From Paenisporosarcina antarctica (GTDB lineage: Bacteria > Bacillota > Bacilli > Bacillales_A > Planococcaceae), in assembly GCF_004367585.1 (NCBI RefSeq), contig NZ_CP038015.1, positions 3,230,001 to 3,294,000 on the forward strand: a stretch of DNA of 64,000 bases, read 5' to 3'. The notes beneath the pieces are model-generated. The model saw only the letters and a list, made by a program, of their open reading frames with translations. It had not been told where the DNA came from and did no database searches. Below, piece by piece: positions 24,329-31,852 of the stretch; within the stretch, counting starts at the first letter, position 1, and every line of letters starts with the position of its first letter. Position numbers and translations under genes: made by a program.

Positions 24329-26521
24329 CTATTTAGTATTTAGCACTAAAGTTTGAACGTCTGTTTTATAATCTAGTATTGCCTCTTCAGCCACTGCGAT
24401 TGGAACAACTCCATTGGCTGCATCCGTGTGGCCAATCATACGATTACTTGCCGCAACTAGTCTTTGACGTTTGTTAATTAACTCAAGTCTTGTCTGTGCG
24501 AGATCCGTTCTGTGTGCTTTAGTTTTATCGAATTCGAATTCTAATGTGCCTCTTCGCAATGCCGCTTCATCAATGAAATCGATTTTGCGCTCACGTAAAC
24601 TTAAATATAATAAATCACCTGTTTGAAGGAATAAAATTCCCCCACCTTCTTTTGCTTCAGGTGTCATGTGACCAATAGCAGCGCCATAAGTAACACCCGA
24701 ATATCGACCGTCACTTATTAGTGTTGCAAGACGTTTCAGCTGGCGGTTTGCATTGATATGTTGCATCGATGTAAACATTTCAGGCATTCCGAAAGCTACA
24801 GGACCTTGACCAGATACAATAATGGCAATTTTCAGCACAGCATCTTTAACCATTTTATCGAAAAGGGTATCATAGTCATCAGCTTTCCACTCATTGTATT
24901 GGCTAGGTGAATTCTCTCTTAGTAGCGCTATCATGTTTTCGTGACTGAAACTTCTATTCACTTTTAATTTTGAAAGAAGTTCAGCGTCTAGTAAATTACG
25001 AATGGCTTCATCTTCATTTTCAAAGTAAAGAACAAATGCCACTTTCTTATCAAATTGATCTAATTGCAGTGTTGTCATTCCACTAATTTTCACAACAGCA
25101 GTTTCAAAGAAATTCCCAGTTAATACATCCACCCCACTAAAAGCACGTTTAGGCTTCGATAAAATCACTTGATTGTCTTTTACATTATCAGCAGGTAGAC
25201 TATCAGTTTTCACTAATCGGTCACGCCATGTTCCTCCAGTAACAGTTGGTGCATCTAAATCCATTGGCACTCCATTTTGAAGAAGTTCATAGAATAAGCT
25301 CTCCATCCCCCTGCTATCACTGTCACAACATTGCATCGCCAGAGAGAAGATATCTCGACCTTCCGTCAAGCTATAGTTGAATAAATCAGGGATTGGGTGA
25401 GAATGATGGATTTCATCTAAATCATCCAGACTGAATTTATAACCACCGTATAACATCCCAGCTACAATATGCATCATTAAATTCGTTGATCCTCCTGAAG
25501 CACTGTGTATACGGATTGCATTTTTAATGTTCGTTGCCATGATATTTGCAGCTCCATAGACAGGATTATTAATCATTATTGCCATGCTATCTAGTGCTTC
25601 ATTTACTTGTAATTGATTAGGAGATTCCGTAAGAAGTTCTAAAGATGGATGAACCAATCCCATTCCTGCTACTAGATGACGAGAACTATTCCCTGTCCCA
25701 TTGAAGGCACAAACCCCGCCACTACCATCACATGTTGCGACTGCTAAACGTTTTTCAAAATCTTTGTGTTCAACTTTTGTGATAATTCCTCTTTCAGTTG
25801 CACGTTCAAGTACTCCTTGAAATGCTGTGTTGGAAGAACATTGTAGAATATAAGCCATCGCATCTCTTAAATCGTCCGCAATGTCCAAAGCTTGATTTTT
25901 TTCAGCCATTTTAGCTACTTCTTCCAACTCTGCAAATAAATCAGTGGGAATCGTACCGCCTTGTAATACATGTGATGGTGCAAATGTTGCGAAGAATGGC
26001 GCTTCACCTCGATACTGGCGAATACGATCCAGATGAACTAGAGCACTGACAACTCCAAGTGGTTGCTTATCACACCCTTGGATGACAAACGCGCCATGAT
26101 AGCTATGAGCTTCCAACTGATTGACAACCATTTGTGCTACAGCATTTCTGCTTTGAAGTGAATAACTCATGCCTTGGTTACTTTGTGCCGTCCCATCACA
26201 CATAACAGGGGTTGAGAAATAGAAGGGAACTCCACCATTTTGCCAAATACGAATTGCTGCATGTGAAGATGTTTTAAAATCCATAATGTGAGCAGGGTGA
26301 TCGGAAGACCCACCAATAATTGCAATTCGCGGTGCATTTTCCTCTAATCGGTTATATATTTCTTCTAGAGTCCAATCCGGTGCTGGACCTTTGTATTCGG
26401 AACCAAGAGTTTGTTTCGAACGATCAAGCAAACCGGCAACTGTGATTGGTTCATTCGCTTTTCCTTGTACGTTGTCTCTATACGGATTTACTTGATTGCT
26501 AATATTCGGATAATGTGACAT
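24329..26521 (-). CDS. IlvD/EDD-family sugar-acid dehydratase
   Basis: A 730-residue Fe-S dehydratase of the IlvD/EDD superfamily, closest in style to the YjhG/YagF (D-xylonate dehydratase) branch and longer than dihydroxy-acid dehydratases (about 560). Cluster-ligand cysteines appear in the order VMCDGTAQSNQGM, VIQGCDKQPLGVV and CDGSGGVCAFNGTGNSSRH, with SASGGSTNLMMHIVAG and the C-terminal RLATLISDGRYSG block. The expected reaction is dehydration of a pentonate or hexonate to the 2-keto-3-deoxy acid. The ATG at 26521 follows TTGGAGG at 26528-26534. It is expressed with dctP1 upstream, across a hairpin. Confidence 0.82.
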   Translation of the reverse strand: MSHYPNISNQVNPYRDNVQGKANEPITVAGLLDRSKQTLGSEYKGPAPDWTLEEIYNRLEENAPRIAIIGGSSDHPAHIMDFKTSSHAAIRIWQNGGVPFYFSTPVMCDGTAQSNQGMSYSLQSRNAVAQMVVNQLEAHSYHGAFVIQGCDKQPLGVVSALVHLDRIRQYRGEAPFFATFAPSHVLQGGTIPTDLFAELEEVAKMAEKNQALDIADDLRDAMAYILQCSSNTAFQGVLERATERGIITKVEHKDFEKRLAVATCDGSGGVCAFNGTGNSSRHLVAGMGLVHPSLELLTESPNQLQVNEALDSMAIMINNPVYGAANIMATNIKNAIRIHSASGGSTNLMMHIVAGMLYGGYKFSLDDLDEIHHSHPIPDLFNYSLTEGRDIFSLAMQCCDSDSRGMESLFYELLQNGVPMDLDAPTVTGGTWRDRLVKTDSLPADNVKDNQVILSKPKRAFSGVDVLTGNFFETAVVKISGMTTLQLDQFDKKVAFVLYFENEDEAIRNLLDAELLSKLKVNRSFSHENMIALLRENSPSQYNEWKADDYDTLFDKMVKDAVLKIAIIVSGQGPVAFGMPEMFTSMQHINANRQLKRLATLISDGRYSGVTYGAAIGHMTPEAKEGGGILFLQTGDLLYLSLRERKIDFIDEAALRRGTLEFEFDKTKAHRTDLAQTRLELINKRQRLVAASNRMIGHTDAANGVVPIAVAEEAILDYKTDVQTLVLNTK

Positions 26522-26564
26522 TATGTGAACCTCCAATTCCTTAATTTATTGCCTTAAACTTCAG

Positions 26565-26612
26565 TACAAGTAAGCAGGAGAGAATATTAATCTCTTCCCC
26601 TCCTTACTTGTA
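26565..26612 (-). promoter_or_regulatory. Intercistronic stem-loop after dctP1
   Basis: Arms TACAAGTAAG (26565-26574) and CTTACTTGTA (26603-26612), with inner pairing GGAG/CTCC. There is no T tract on either side, so it looks more like an mRNA-stabilising or processing element than a terminator. This would let the binding-protein gene be expressed above the enzymes downstream. Confidence 0.55.
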
Positions 26613-26638
26613 AAGTGATTAAGCCTCTTAATTAAATT

Positions 26639-27688
26639 TTAGCTACCAGCGATTTCTTCAATGGCATTTAAATATTCATCCACAAGTTCAGCGCCGATAC
26701 CATCAGCATGCTTATCAATAACTGGTTTTACAGCCTTTTGGAAACGTTTATGTTCCTCAGGAGTAACTTCTGTATAGGACATACTTTTTTTCAACTTCTC
26801 TAGACTTTCATCAGCAACTTCGCGGTTACGCTGACGGTTAAACTCACCCGCTTCAACTGCTGCTTCAGATAAAATCGTCTGTTGTTCTTCTGTTAATTTG
26901 TCCCAAATTGTTTTGCTGAACAAGAAAATAAACGGCGTGTATACATGATTGGTATTAGATACATGTTTTTGAACTTCTGCATACTGACTTAACTCAATTG
27001 TCGGAAATGGATTTTCTTGTCCATCAACAGTACCTTGTTGCATAGCTGTAAATAATTCTGTAAAGGCCATTGGTGTTGGGTTTGCTCCAAGAGCTTTCCA
27101 AGCATCTAAATGAATCTCATTTTCCATTGTTCGAATTTTCAGACCATCTACATCTTCAATTTTTGCAACTGGTCGAATGTCATTCGTTAAATTACGGAAA
27201 CCATTTTCCCACCAAGCAAGTGCAACAAGATTTTGACCTTCAACCATATCAAGCATTTTATCTCCAAATTTTCCATCTAGTAATTCATCCGCTACTTTTT
27301 CGTTCGGAATTGTAAATGGTAAATCAAATACACCAAACTCTTTTACAAAGTTGACTAATGGTGAAGTTGATGGAATCGTGATATCTAATGAGCCAAGTTG
27401 TAACATTTCAATTGCTGAACGGTCATCGGCAAGTTGTCCAGAATGGTAGAGTTCAATTTCAAAATCATCAGTTTTACTTTCAACTAACTCTTTAAATTTT
27501 TCAACTCCTTCGTATTCAGGATGTTGATCATTAACCCCAATGCTTACTCGCAGAATTTGTGGTTTACCAGAAGTAGATGCAGTAACTTTTTCTTCCGAAC
27601 CTTCAGAAGCATTACCTCCACTGCAAGCGGCTAAAAATAGTGCTGTAACCATGACTAAACTACTCAATTTAACCCATTTTCTTTTCAT
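26639..27688 (-). CDS. TRAP transporter solute-binding protein DctP, paralogue 1
   Basis: A 349-residue extracytoplasmic receptor. The lipoprotein signal ends LFLAACSGG (lipid Cys about 21). The DctP fold follows: VSIGVNDQHPEYEGVEKFKE, HSGQLADDRSAIEMLQLGS, PLVNFVKEFGVFDLPF, WWENGFRNLTNDIRP, and the substrate-clamping arginine strand DGLKIRTMENEIHLDAWKAL, then MQQGTVDGQENP. It is highly similar to the DctP at 38.7 kb. No DctQ or DctM adjoins it, so it probably docks on the membrane pair at 36.7-38.5 kb. It is the first gene of the downstream catabolic unit. Confidence 0.92.
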   Translation of the reverse strand: MKRKWVKLSSLVMVTALFLAACSGGNASEGSEEKVTASTSGKPQILRVSIGVNDQHPEYEGVEKFKELVESKTDDFEIELYHSGQLADDRSAIEMLQLGSLDITIPSTSPLVNFVKEFGVFDLPFTIPNEKVADELLDGKFGDKMLDMVEGQNLVALAWWENGFRNLTNDIRPVAKIEDVDGLKIRTMENEIHLDAWKALGANPTPMAFTELFTAMQQGTVDGQENPFPTIELSQYAEVQKHVSNTNHVYTPFIFLFSKTIWDKLTEEQQTILSEAAVEAGEFNRQRNREVADESLEKLKKSMSYTEVTPEEHKRFQKAVKPVIDKHADGIGAELVDEYLNAIEEIAGS

Positions 27689-27775
27689 ATGAACATCCCC
27701 CAGTATTGTTTTCTGACTTGCACATTATTTGAGCCAATTCCGTAACAACCTTTACACCTCCCTTCAAAAAAATAT

Positions 27776-27791
27776 ATAGTTCTATATTATA
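27776..27791 (-). promoter_or_regulatory. Promoter/operator element before dctP1
   Basis: ATAGTTCTATATTATA, 88 bp upstream of dctP1, recurs exactly at 30620-30635. On the minus strand it reads TATAAT followed at once by ATAGAACTAT (ATAG-AA-CTAT, a small palindrome). That is a -10 box fused to a candidate operator. No good -35 is evident, which would fit activator dependence. Confidence 0.5.
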
Positions 27792-27969
27792 AAACTCAGT
27801 TCTCGTTTATAAGTAGTTTTAATTAGATAAAACAACGGTTACAACGCTGCAAAAATATATTAATTCTAAATCGTTAGACTTTTTAATTTTAACAAATAAT
27901 ACATTATATTGTAATTTTAGTCAATTTTTTCGAGAGCTTTGTCTACATAAAATCATTTATACTTTAAAT

Positions 27970-29223
27970 CTAATGATTAAAGTCCCATTCCATTGGATCA
28001 CTTAATATTTGAATATCCCTCAATCCCCTTGAATCTTCCAGTAAACTTTCAGAAATCCAAATCTCTCCAATGTCGAGTGTGTTCTTTATACGTACTACCT
28101 TTGCCTTCGTTAAATCCAATGCATTGCATGTTTTAATTGCAGCTTTAACAGCTAGCTCGTTGCTTTCTAACACCATGGGGAGTTTGATGACGTCGATAAC
28201 AGTACTAGTAAGTGCATTTGCATAGCCCTTTTCCCACTTGATCTTATCGTAAACCTCTTTTGTAGTAATATCAGCCAATCCAATTCCATTGGCATTGCCT
28301 TCTGATTTTTCCGTTAAGCTTAATACTGCAATACGTTTCACATCAGGCCCGCCACTTGCATATGGAGTAGGGTAACGGCCAGTAATATTAGGGTCCATTC
28401 CATCCCCCGAAATTTCTTTCCCAAGTTCATTTACTACCAAGACATCAATTGAATCGAATTGAATTTTTGGCATTAAAGATTTTGCCTCTTTTAGCAATAA
28501 AGACTCTTTTTCTAATAATTCTTCTATAGGAATAGCCATAACTTTTGCAGGACGATCATACGCATTTTCAATGGTTGCTAATCCAAATATGAGTGGTGTT
28601 TTTTCAATGGATATTTTTGTCATATCGAGTATGTGTTCCGCCATATACTTAAAACTAAATGAATGGGCAGCTTCAGCACCTTTTTGTTTGCCAAGGCCGA
28701 TTGTAATCATTTTCATTAGTCCACTCTCTACGGGTCCTCTAAAACAAGTATGTGGTTTCACCCTGTTTATAACAACGATTTTATCAGCTTCGTATGCGTT
28801 CTTATCAAAATATACAGGCAAGCCATTTGGCAATTCTCCAATCTTTACTACTTCCATTGAAGATTTTACAGGTGCCCCAACTGTTTCTTCTTCCACTCCA
28901 AGTTGTTTCAAAACACCTCTCTGTCCTTCTGCAGTTGCTCCCCCATGGCTACCCATAGCAGGAACAATAAACGGGTTCCCGCCAACACCTTTAATCGCAT
29001 TTACAGTTTCTCTAACCAGAACAGAGATATCCGCAACACCTCTACTTCCTACAGCAATAGCTACGTTATCTCCTTCTGAAATTCTTTCTAATACATTTGA
29101 ATCATTTAATGTTTTTCGGACTTCAAAGCTAACATCTGCCAATTCTGGAGCATGGAATCTTTGTTTGATTTTAATCATTTTAGGAACAGGTATATCTTTC
29201 AATAATTCTTCAATAATGCTCAT
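27970..29223 (-). CDS. LarA-family nickel-pincer racemase/epimerase homologue
   Basis: A 417-residue protein of the lactate racemase (DUF2088) superfamily. Blocks are AVGSRGVADISVLV, AMGSHGGATAEGQRG, INRVKPHTCFRGPVESGLMK, ITIGLGKQKGAEAAHS and GKEISGDGMDPN. Relative to L. plantarum LarA (Arg75, His108, His174, pincer-bearing Lys184, Ni-ligand His200), this protein offers R61, H93, H158, K171 and H187 with nearly the same spacings. The lar cofactor genes lie 10 kb further along the same strand, and all neighbours are aldonate genes. A C2 epimerase of a sugar acid is therefore more likely than lactate racemase. It stands alone between a promoterless-looking gap and dctP1. Confidence 0.82.
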   Translation of the reverse strand: MSIIEELLKDIPVPKMIKIKQRFHAPELADVSFEVRKTLNDSNVLERISEGDNVAIAVGSRGVADISVLVRETVNAIKGVGGNPFIVPAMGSHGGATAEGQRGVLKQLGVEEETVGAPVKSSMEVVKIGELPNGLPVYFDKNAYEADKIVVINRVKPHTCFRGPVESGLMKMITIGLGKQKGAEAAHSFSFKYMAEHILDMTKISIEKTPLIFGLATIENAYDRPAKVMAIPIEELLEKESLLLKEAKSLMPKIQFDSIDVLVVNELGKEISGDGMDPNITGRYPTPYASGGPDVKRIAVLSLTEKSEGNANGIGLADITTKEVYDKIKWEKGYANALTSTVIDVIKLPMVLESNELAVKAAIKTCNALDLTKAKVVRIKNTLDIGEIWISESLLEDSRGLRDIQILSDPMEWDFNH

Positions 29224-29264
29224 GTCGATTAGTTCTCCAATCTTCTAAAAATTGATAGTAAATT

Positions 29265-29273
29265 TAGAACTAT
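29265..29273. promoter_or_regulatory. Partial operator-like match before the LarA homologue
   Basis: TAGAACTAT, the reverse of the ATAGTTCTA core seen before dctP1 and the YvcT-like gene, lies 42 bp upstream of this start. It is weak evidence by itself because the 9-mer also occurs by chance elsewhere in the window. Confidence 0.3.
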
Positions 29274-29288
29274 TTTTCTCTTAATCTA

Positions 29289-29583
29289 GTTATTCAAATA
29301 ATTGATTTTCGGCCCCTTCAGTCATGCCAACAGCGTCACCACCGTTTTTTTACTACACCTATTGATTCACCTAAGTTTTTTCATCTGAGCTTGCAATCGC
29401 TCTTCCAACCGCATCGGTTCCTCTACCAGTGGAATTTGGAACAATTAGTGTTGCTGCTATAGTAGGGAAATCAATCTTCTTGCTGCTATCACTTGCAGAA
29501 ACTACTTCATCGCCTTTAGAACTAAAAGCCCCTACAATTAACATTGCAATTATAATTGCATACAACAGACAAGATTTCCTCAA
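29289..29583 (-). pseudogene. Decayed TctC-type solute-binding protein gene
   Basis: The first 70 codons (29583 down to 29371) keep a signal-like segment (LLYAIIIAMLIVGAF) and the tripartite-tricarboxylate receptor block ATLIVPNSTGRGTDAVGRAI, close to the LIVPFxxGGGTD pattern of TctC/Bug proteins. After a stop, traces continue in shifting frames (LGESIGVV, GGDAVGMTEGAEN) and then vanish. Most of the roughly 320-residue protein is missing, and no TctA/TctB is present. This is the relic of an earlier transporter, now replaced by the TRAP system. Confidence 0.65.
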
Positions 29584-29600
29584 TTTTGTTAAACCAATTT

Positions 29601-30584
29601 TTATATTTTTACAATAGTTTTCAATTCGTTTACTACGTTCGAATGCTTTTTATGAATAATTGCGTTGACTAAGTTTTCTGCAGCAAGCTGTGCCATTTCT
29701 TCTCTTGTTTTATCAGTAGCAGAACCAATATGAGGCGTTAAAACCACATTATTTAGCTTTAATAAAGGATTGGTTGAATTGATGGGTTCTTGCTCAAAGA
29801 CATCTAGACCGGCAGCAAAAATTTTCTTTTTGTCCAATGCATCAATCAAAGCCAGTTCATCAACGATTGGTCCTCTTGAAGCATTGATGAAAATAGCTGT
29901 ATCTTTCATCAACTCAAATTGTTTTTTCCCAATTAAGTGGAATGTATCCTTATTCAGTGGAGTCATCACAATTACGAAGTCCGATTTAGTCAGTACATCT
30001 TCCATTTGTTCATATTGAACACCCCACTGCTTTTCAAGTTCGGTCTTGCGACTACGATTATGATAGAGAACATCCATATTGAAACCGCTTACAGCACGAT
30101 GAACAATAGACTCTCCGATTCTTCCAAGTCCGATAATACCGAGTGTTTGGCCGTAAACATCCATACCAAACAGATTACGATCATCGCCACTTGTCCATTC
30201 ACCATTTCTCATATAAGTATCAAGTTCATTTATTCTTCTGGCAGTTGAAAGCATTAAACCAAAAATTAAGTCAGTTACCGTTTCATCTAAAACACCTTGT
30301 GTATTCGTACCTATGATGCCATTTTCTTTCATCACTTCTATATCGAAATTATTGTAGCCTACAGAAATGTTACTAACTACTTTCAGATTTATTGCTTGCG
30401 ACAATAATTCTTGGTTAATTTCTATCCCAGCTGTTAGTAGTCCCTCTGATTCTTGAATTTTCTTATATAAGGTTTCTCTAGGTATAATTTCTTGTTGTTC
30501 CCATATCTCCACAGTGAAATAATTCTCTAAATATACTTTCACCGTGTCAGGAATTAATTGCGTGACGAAGATTTTAGGTTTCAA
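29601..30584 (-). CDS. D-2-hydroxyacid dehydrogenase, 2-ketogluconate/glyoxylate reductase type (YvcT-like)
   Basis: A 327-residue NAD(P)H-dependent reductase similar along its length to B. subtilis YvcT. Blocks are KVVSNISVGYNNFDIEVMKE, the Rossmann loop GIIGLGRIGES, HNRSRKTELE, INASRGPIVDE, GLDVFEQEP and the catalytic-His block LTPHIGSAT. It reduces 2-keto acids such as 2-ketogluconate or glyoxylate to D-hydroxy acids. The TTG at 30584 follows GAGGGG at eight nt and yields the YvcT-like start LKPKIFVTQ; an in-frame ATG 18 bases earlier overlaps the ribosome site. The upstream 16-bp element matches that before dctP1. Confidence 0.88.
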   Translation of the reverse strand: MKPKIFVTQLIPDTVKVYLENYFTVEIWEQQEIIPRETLYKKIQESEGLLTAGIEINQELLSQAINLKVVSNISVGYNNFDIEVMKENGIIGTNTQGVLDETVTDLIFGLMLSTARRINELDTYMRNGEWTSGDDRNLFGMDVYGQTLGIIGLGRIGESIVHRAVSGFNMDVLYHNRSRKTELEKQWGVQYEQMEDVLTKSDFVIVMTPLNKDTFHLIGKKQFELMKDTAIFINASRGPIVDELALIDALDKKKIFAAGLDVFEQEPINSTNPLLKLNNVVLTPHIGSATDKTREEMAQLAAENLVNAIIHKKHSNVVNELKTIVKI

Positions 30585-30619
30585 AACGTTTACCCCTCTC
30601 ATTCATCTGAACACATTAA

Positions 30620-30635
30620 ATAGTTCTATATTATA
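30620..30635 (-). promoter_or_regulatory. Promoter/operator element before the YvcT-like gene
   Basis: Second exact copy of ATAGTTCTATATTATA; the match extends to ACT two bases further on. Minus-strand reading gives TATAAT then ATAGAACTAT, 36 bp before the TTG start, a sensible distance for a -10/operator. Confidence 0.5.
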
Positions 30636-30765
30636 GCACTAGGTTTTCGAATAACTGTATCTATTACTAGACTAAATCCTAATATTGTTTATGTCAATGT
30701 TTTTTAGAAAATTATAAATAATTAATTTAATTAATATTTAATCGATTGGATTAGGTATCATAGTT

Positions 30766-30800
30766 ACTAAAAAACCAGTAACTTCAGGGCTACTGGTTCT
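30766..30800 (-). terminator. Terminator of the upstream aldonate operon
   Basis: Arms AACCAGTA / TACTGGTT around a 10-nt loop; on the minus strand T6 follows. It lies 37 bp past the rpiA stop and marks the end of the unit that starts at 41.4 kb. Confidence 0.75.
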
Positions 30801-30836
30801 CAAATGCCTATGAAAATTTCATAAAAAATCGAATCC

Positions 30837-31529
30837 TCATATTTGGTTTGTTTTATTTATTACTTTAACGCCTTTAGCACCGGCGAGGATGACCATATCT
30901 GTCATATTGACAAATAAGCCGGTTTCAACAACTCCAAGGAGTTGCTTTAGGCTATGGTGAAGTTTTTCTGGATCAGGAATGGAGTTAAATTCACAATCCA
31001 AAATATAGTTGTCATTATTAGACACAAAGAAGCACCCGTCTCTTTCTCTTAATACTGGTTTTGCTCCTAGGTCAGCAATTTTCTGAGCCGTTACCTGCCA
31101 CCCGAATTGAAGTACTTCTACTGGCAAAGGAAATTTACCCAATTCGTCTACCATTTTCGATTGGTCTGCAATAATGATTACTTTCTTTGCATGGAAATTG
31201 ACCATTTTCTCCCTTACAAGAGAACCACCACCACCTTTGGTGAGGTTGAAGTTCGGATCAATTTCATCAGCACCGTCTATTGCTAAATCTAAAACTTGAA
31301 CATCAGAAAAGTCAGTGAGAGGAACATTAAAATATTTAGCCCAACCTTCAGTTCGTAAAGAAGATGGAATGCCCTTGATGTTCAATCCTTGTTCAATTAA
31401 TCCGCCGAGTTTCTTTAATGTCCAATAGACAGTAGATCCAGAACCCAATCCAAGCACCATGCCGTCTTCAATATATTCGACTGCTTTCTCACCTGCTATT
31501 TTCTTGTATAAATCGACCTGATCTGTCAT
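30837..31529 (-). CDS. rpiA: Ribose-5-phosphate isomerase A
   Basis: A 230-residue enzyme interconverting ribose-5-phosphate and ribulose-5-phosphate. Motifs are LGLGSGSTVYW, SLRTEGWA, AIDGADEID and the catalytic TKGGGGSLVREKMV. The ATG at 31529 follows AAGGGG; a GTG nine bases upstream overlaps that site. Last gene of the upstream unit. Together with the operon's 6-phosphogluconate dehydrogenase, which makes ribulose-5-phosphate, it links a phosphogluconate branch to the pentose phosphate pool. It is probably a catabolic paralogue of a housekeeping rpi gene. Confidence 0.92.
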   Translation of the reverse strand: MTDQVDLYKKIAGEKAVEYIEDGMVLGLGSGSTVYWTLKKLGGLIEQGLNIKGIPSSLRTEGWAKYFNVPLTDFSDVQVLDLAIDGADEIDPNFNLTKGGGGSLVREKMVNFHAKKVIIIADQSKMVDELGKFPLPVEVLQFGWQVTAQKIADLGAKPVLRERDGCFFVSNNDNYILDCEFNSIPDPEKLHHSLKQLLGVVETGLFVNMTDMVILAGAKGVKVINKTNQI

Positions 31530-31541
31530 TTCTTGCACCCC

Positions 31542-31808
31542 TTACGATTGGCAAAGATATTGAACCACGTCTGCCAGTGCTTCTTCACAATCTTCTCCCA
31601 CAGTGCGGACAGTCAGTTGATCACCATTTCGCAACTGCAAAGTAATTAAGCCAAGGAAACTCTTTAAATTGATTTCATGGATTGAGCCATTCACATTTTT
31701 CATAAGATAGATTTCGGATTCATACTTCTGTGTGGCTTTACTAACTTCAACAATTGTCACGTTGTCAGATATATCAACAATAATTTTTCTAGTGCTATTC
31801 TTTTCCAT
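31542..31808 (-). CDS. HPr-like protein without the phospho-histidine motif
   Basis: An 88-residue HPr/Crh-fold protein. The second half fits HPr well: IHEINLKSFLGLITLQLRNG matches the NLKSIMGVMSL region, with a serine (residue 50) at the HprK phosphorylation position, then DQLTVRTVGEDCEEALADVV. The GxHARPA active-site motif, normally near residue 15, is replaced by DNVTIVEVSKA, so PTS phosphotransfer through His15 is impossible. Crh likewise lacks His15 and acts only as a CcpA cofactor. A regulatory role for this cluster is the best guess. AAAGGAGG precedes the ATG at 31808; it lies 12 bp before rpiA. Confidence 0.8.
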   Translation of the reverse strand: MEKNSTRKIIVDISDNVTIVEVSKATQKYESEIYLMKNVNGSIHEINLKSFLGLITLQLRNGDQLTVRTVGEDCEEALADVVQYLCQS

Positions 31809-31852
31809 CAATTAACCTCCTTTAATTAGCAAAAATAATTTTAGCCATTATA

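Noticed and set aside
27970-29223. Calling the LarA homologue a lactate racemase (larA)
   Set aside because: Active-site residues fit the superfamily, but the neighbours are aldonate genes, no lactate permease is adjacent, and homologues are known to act on other hydroxy acids.
28571-29248. 225-codon plus-strand frame opposite the LarA homologue
   Set aside because: Antisense shadow of a well-supported gene; no ribosome site and composition typical of a reverse-frame artefact.
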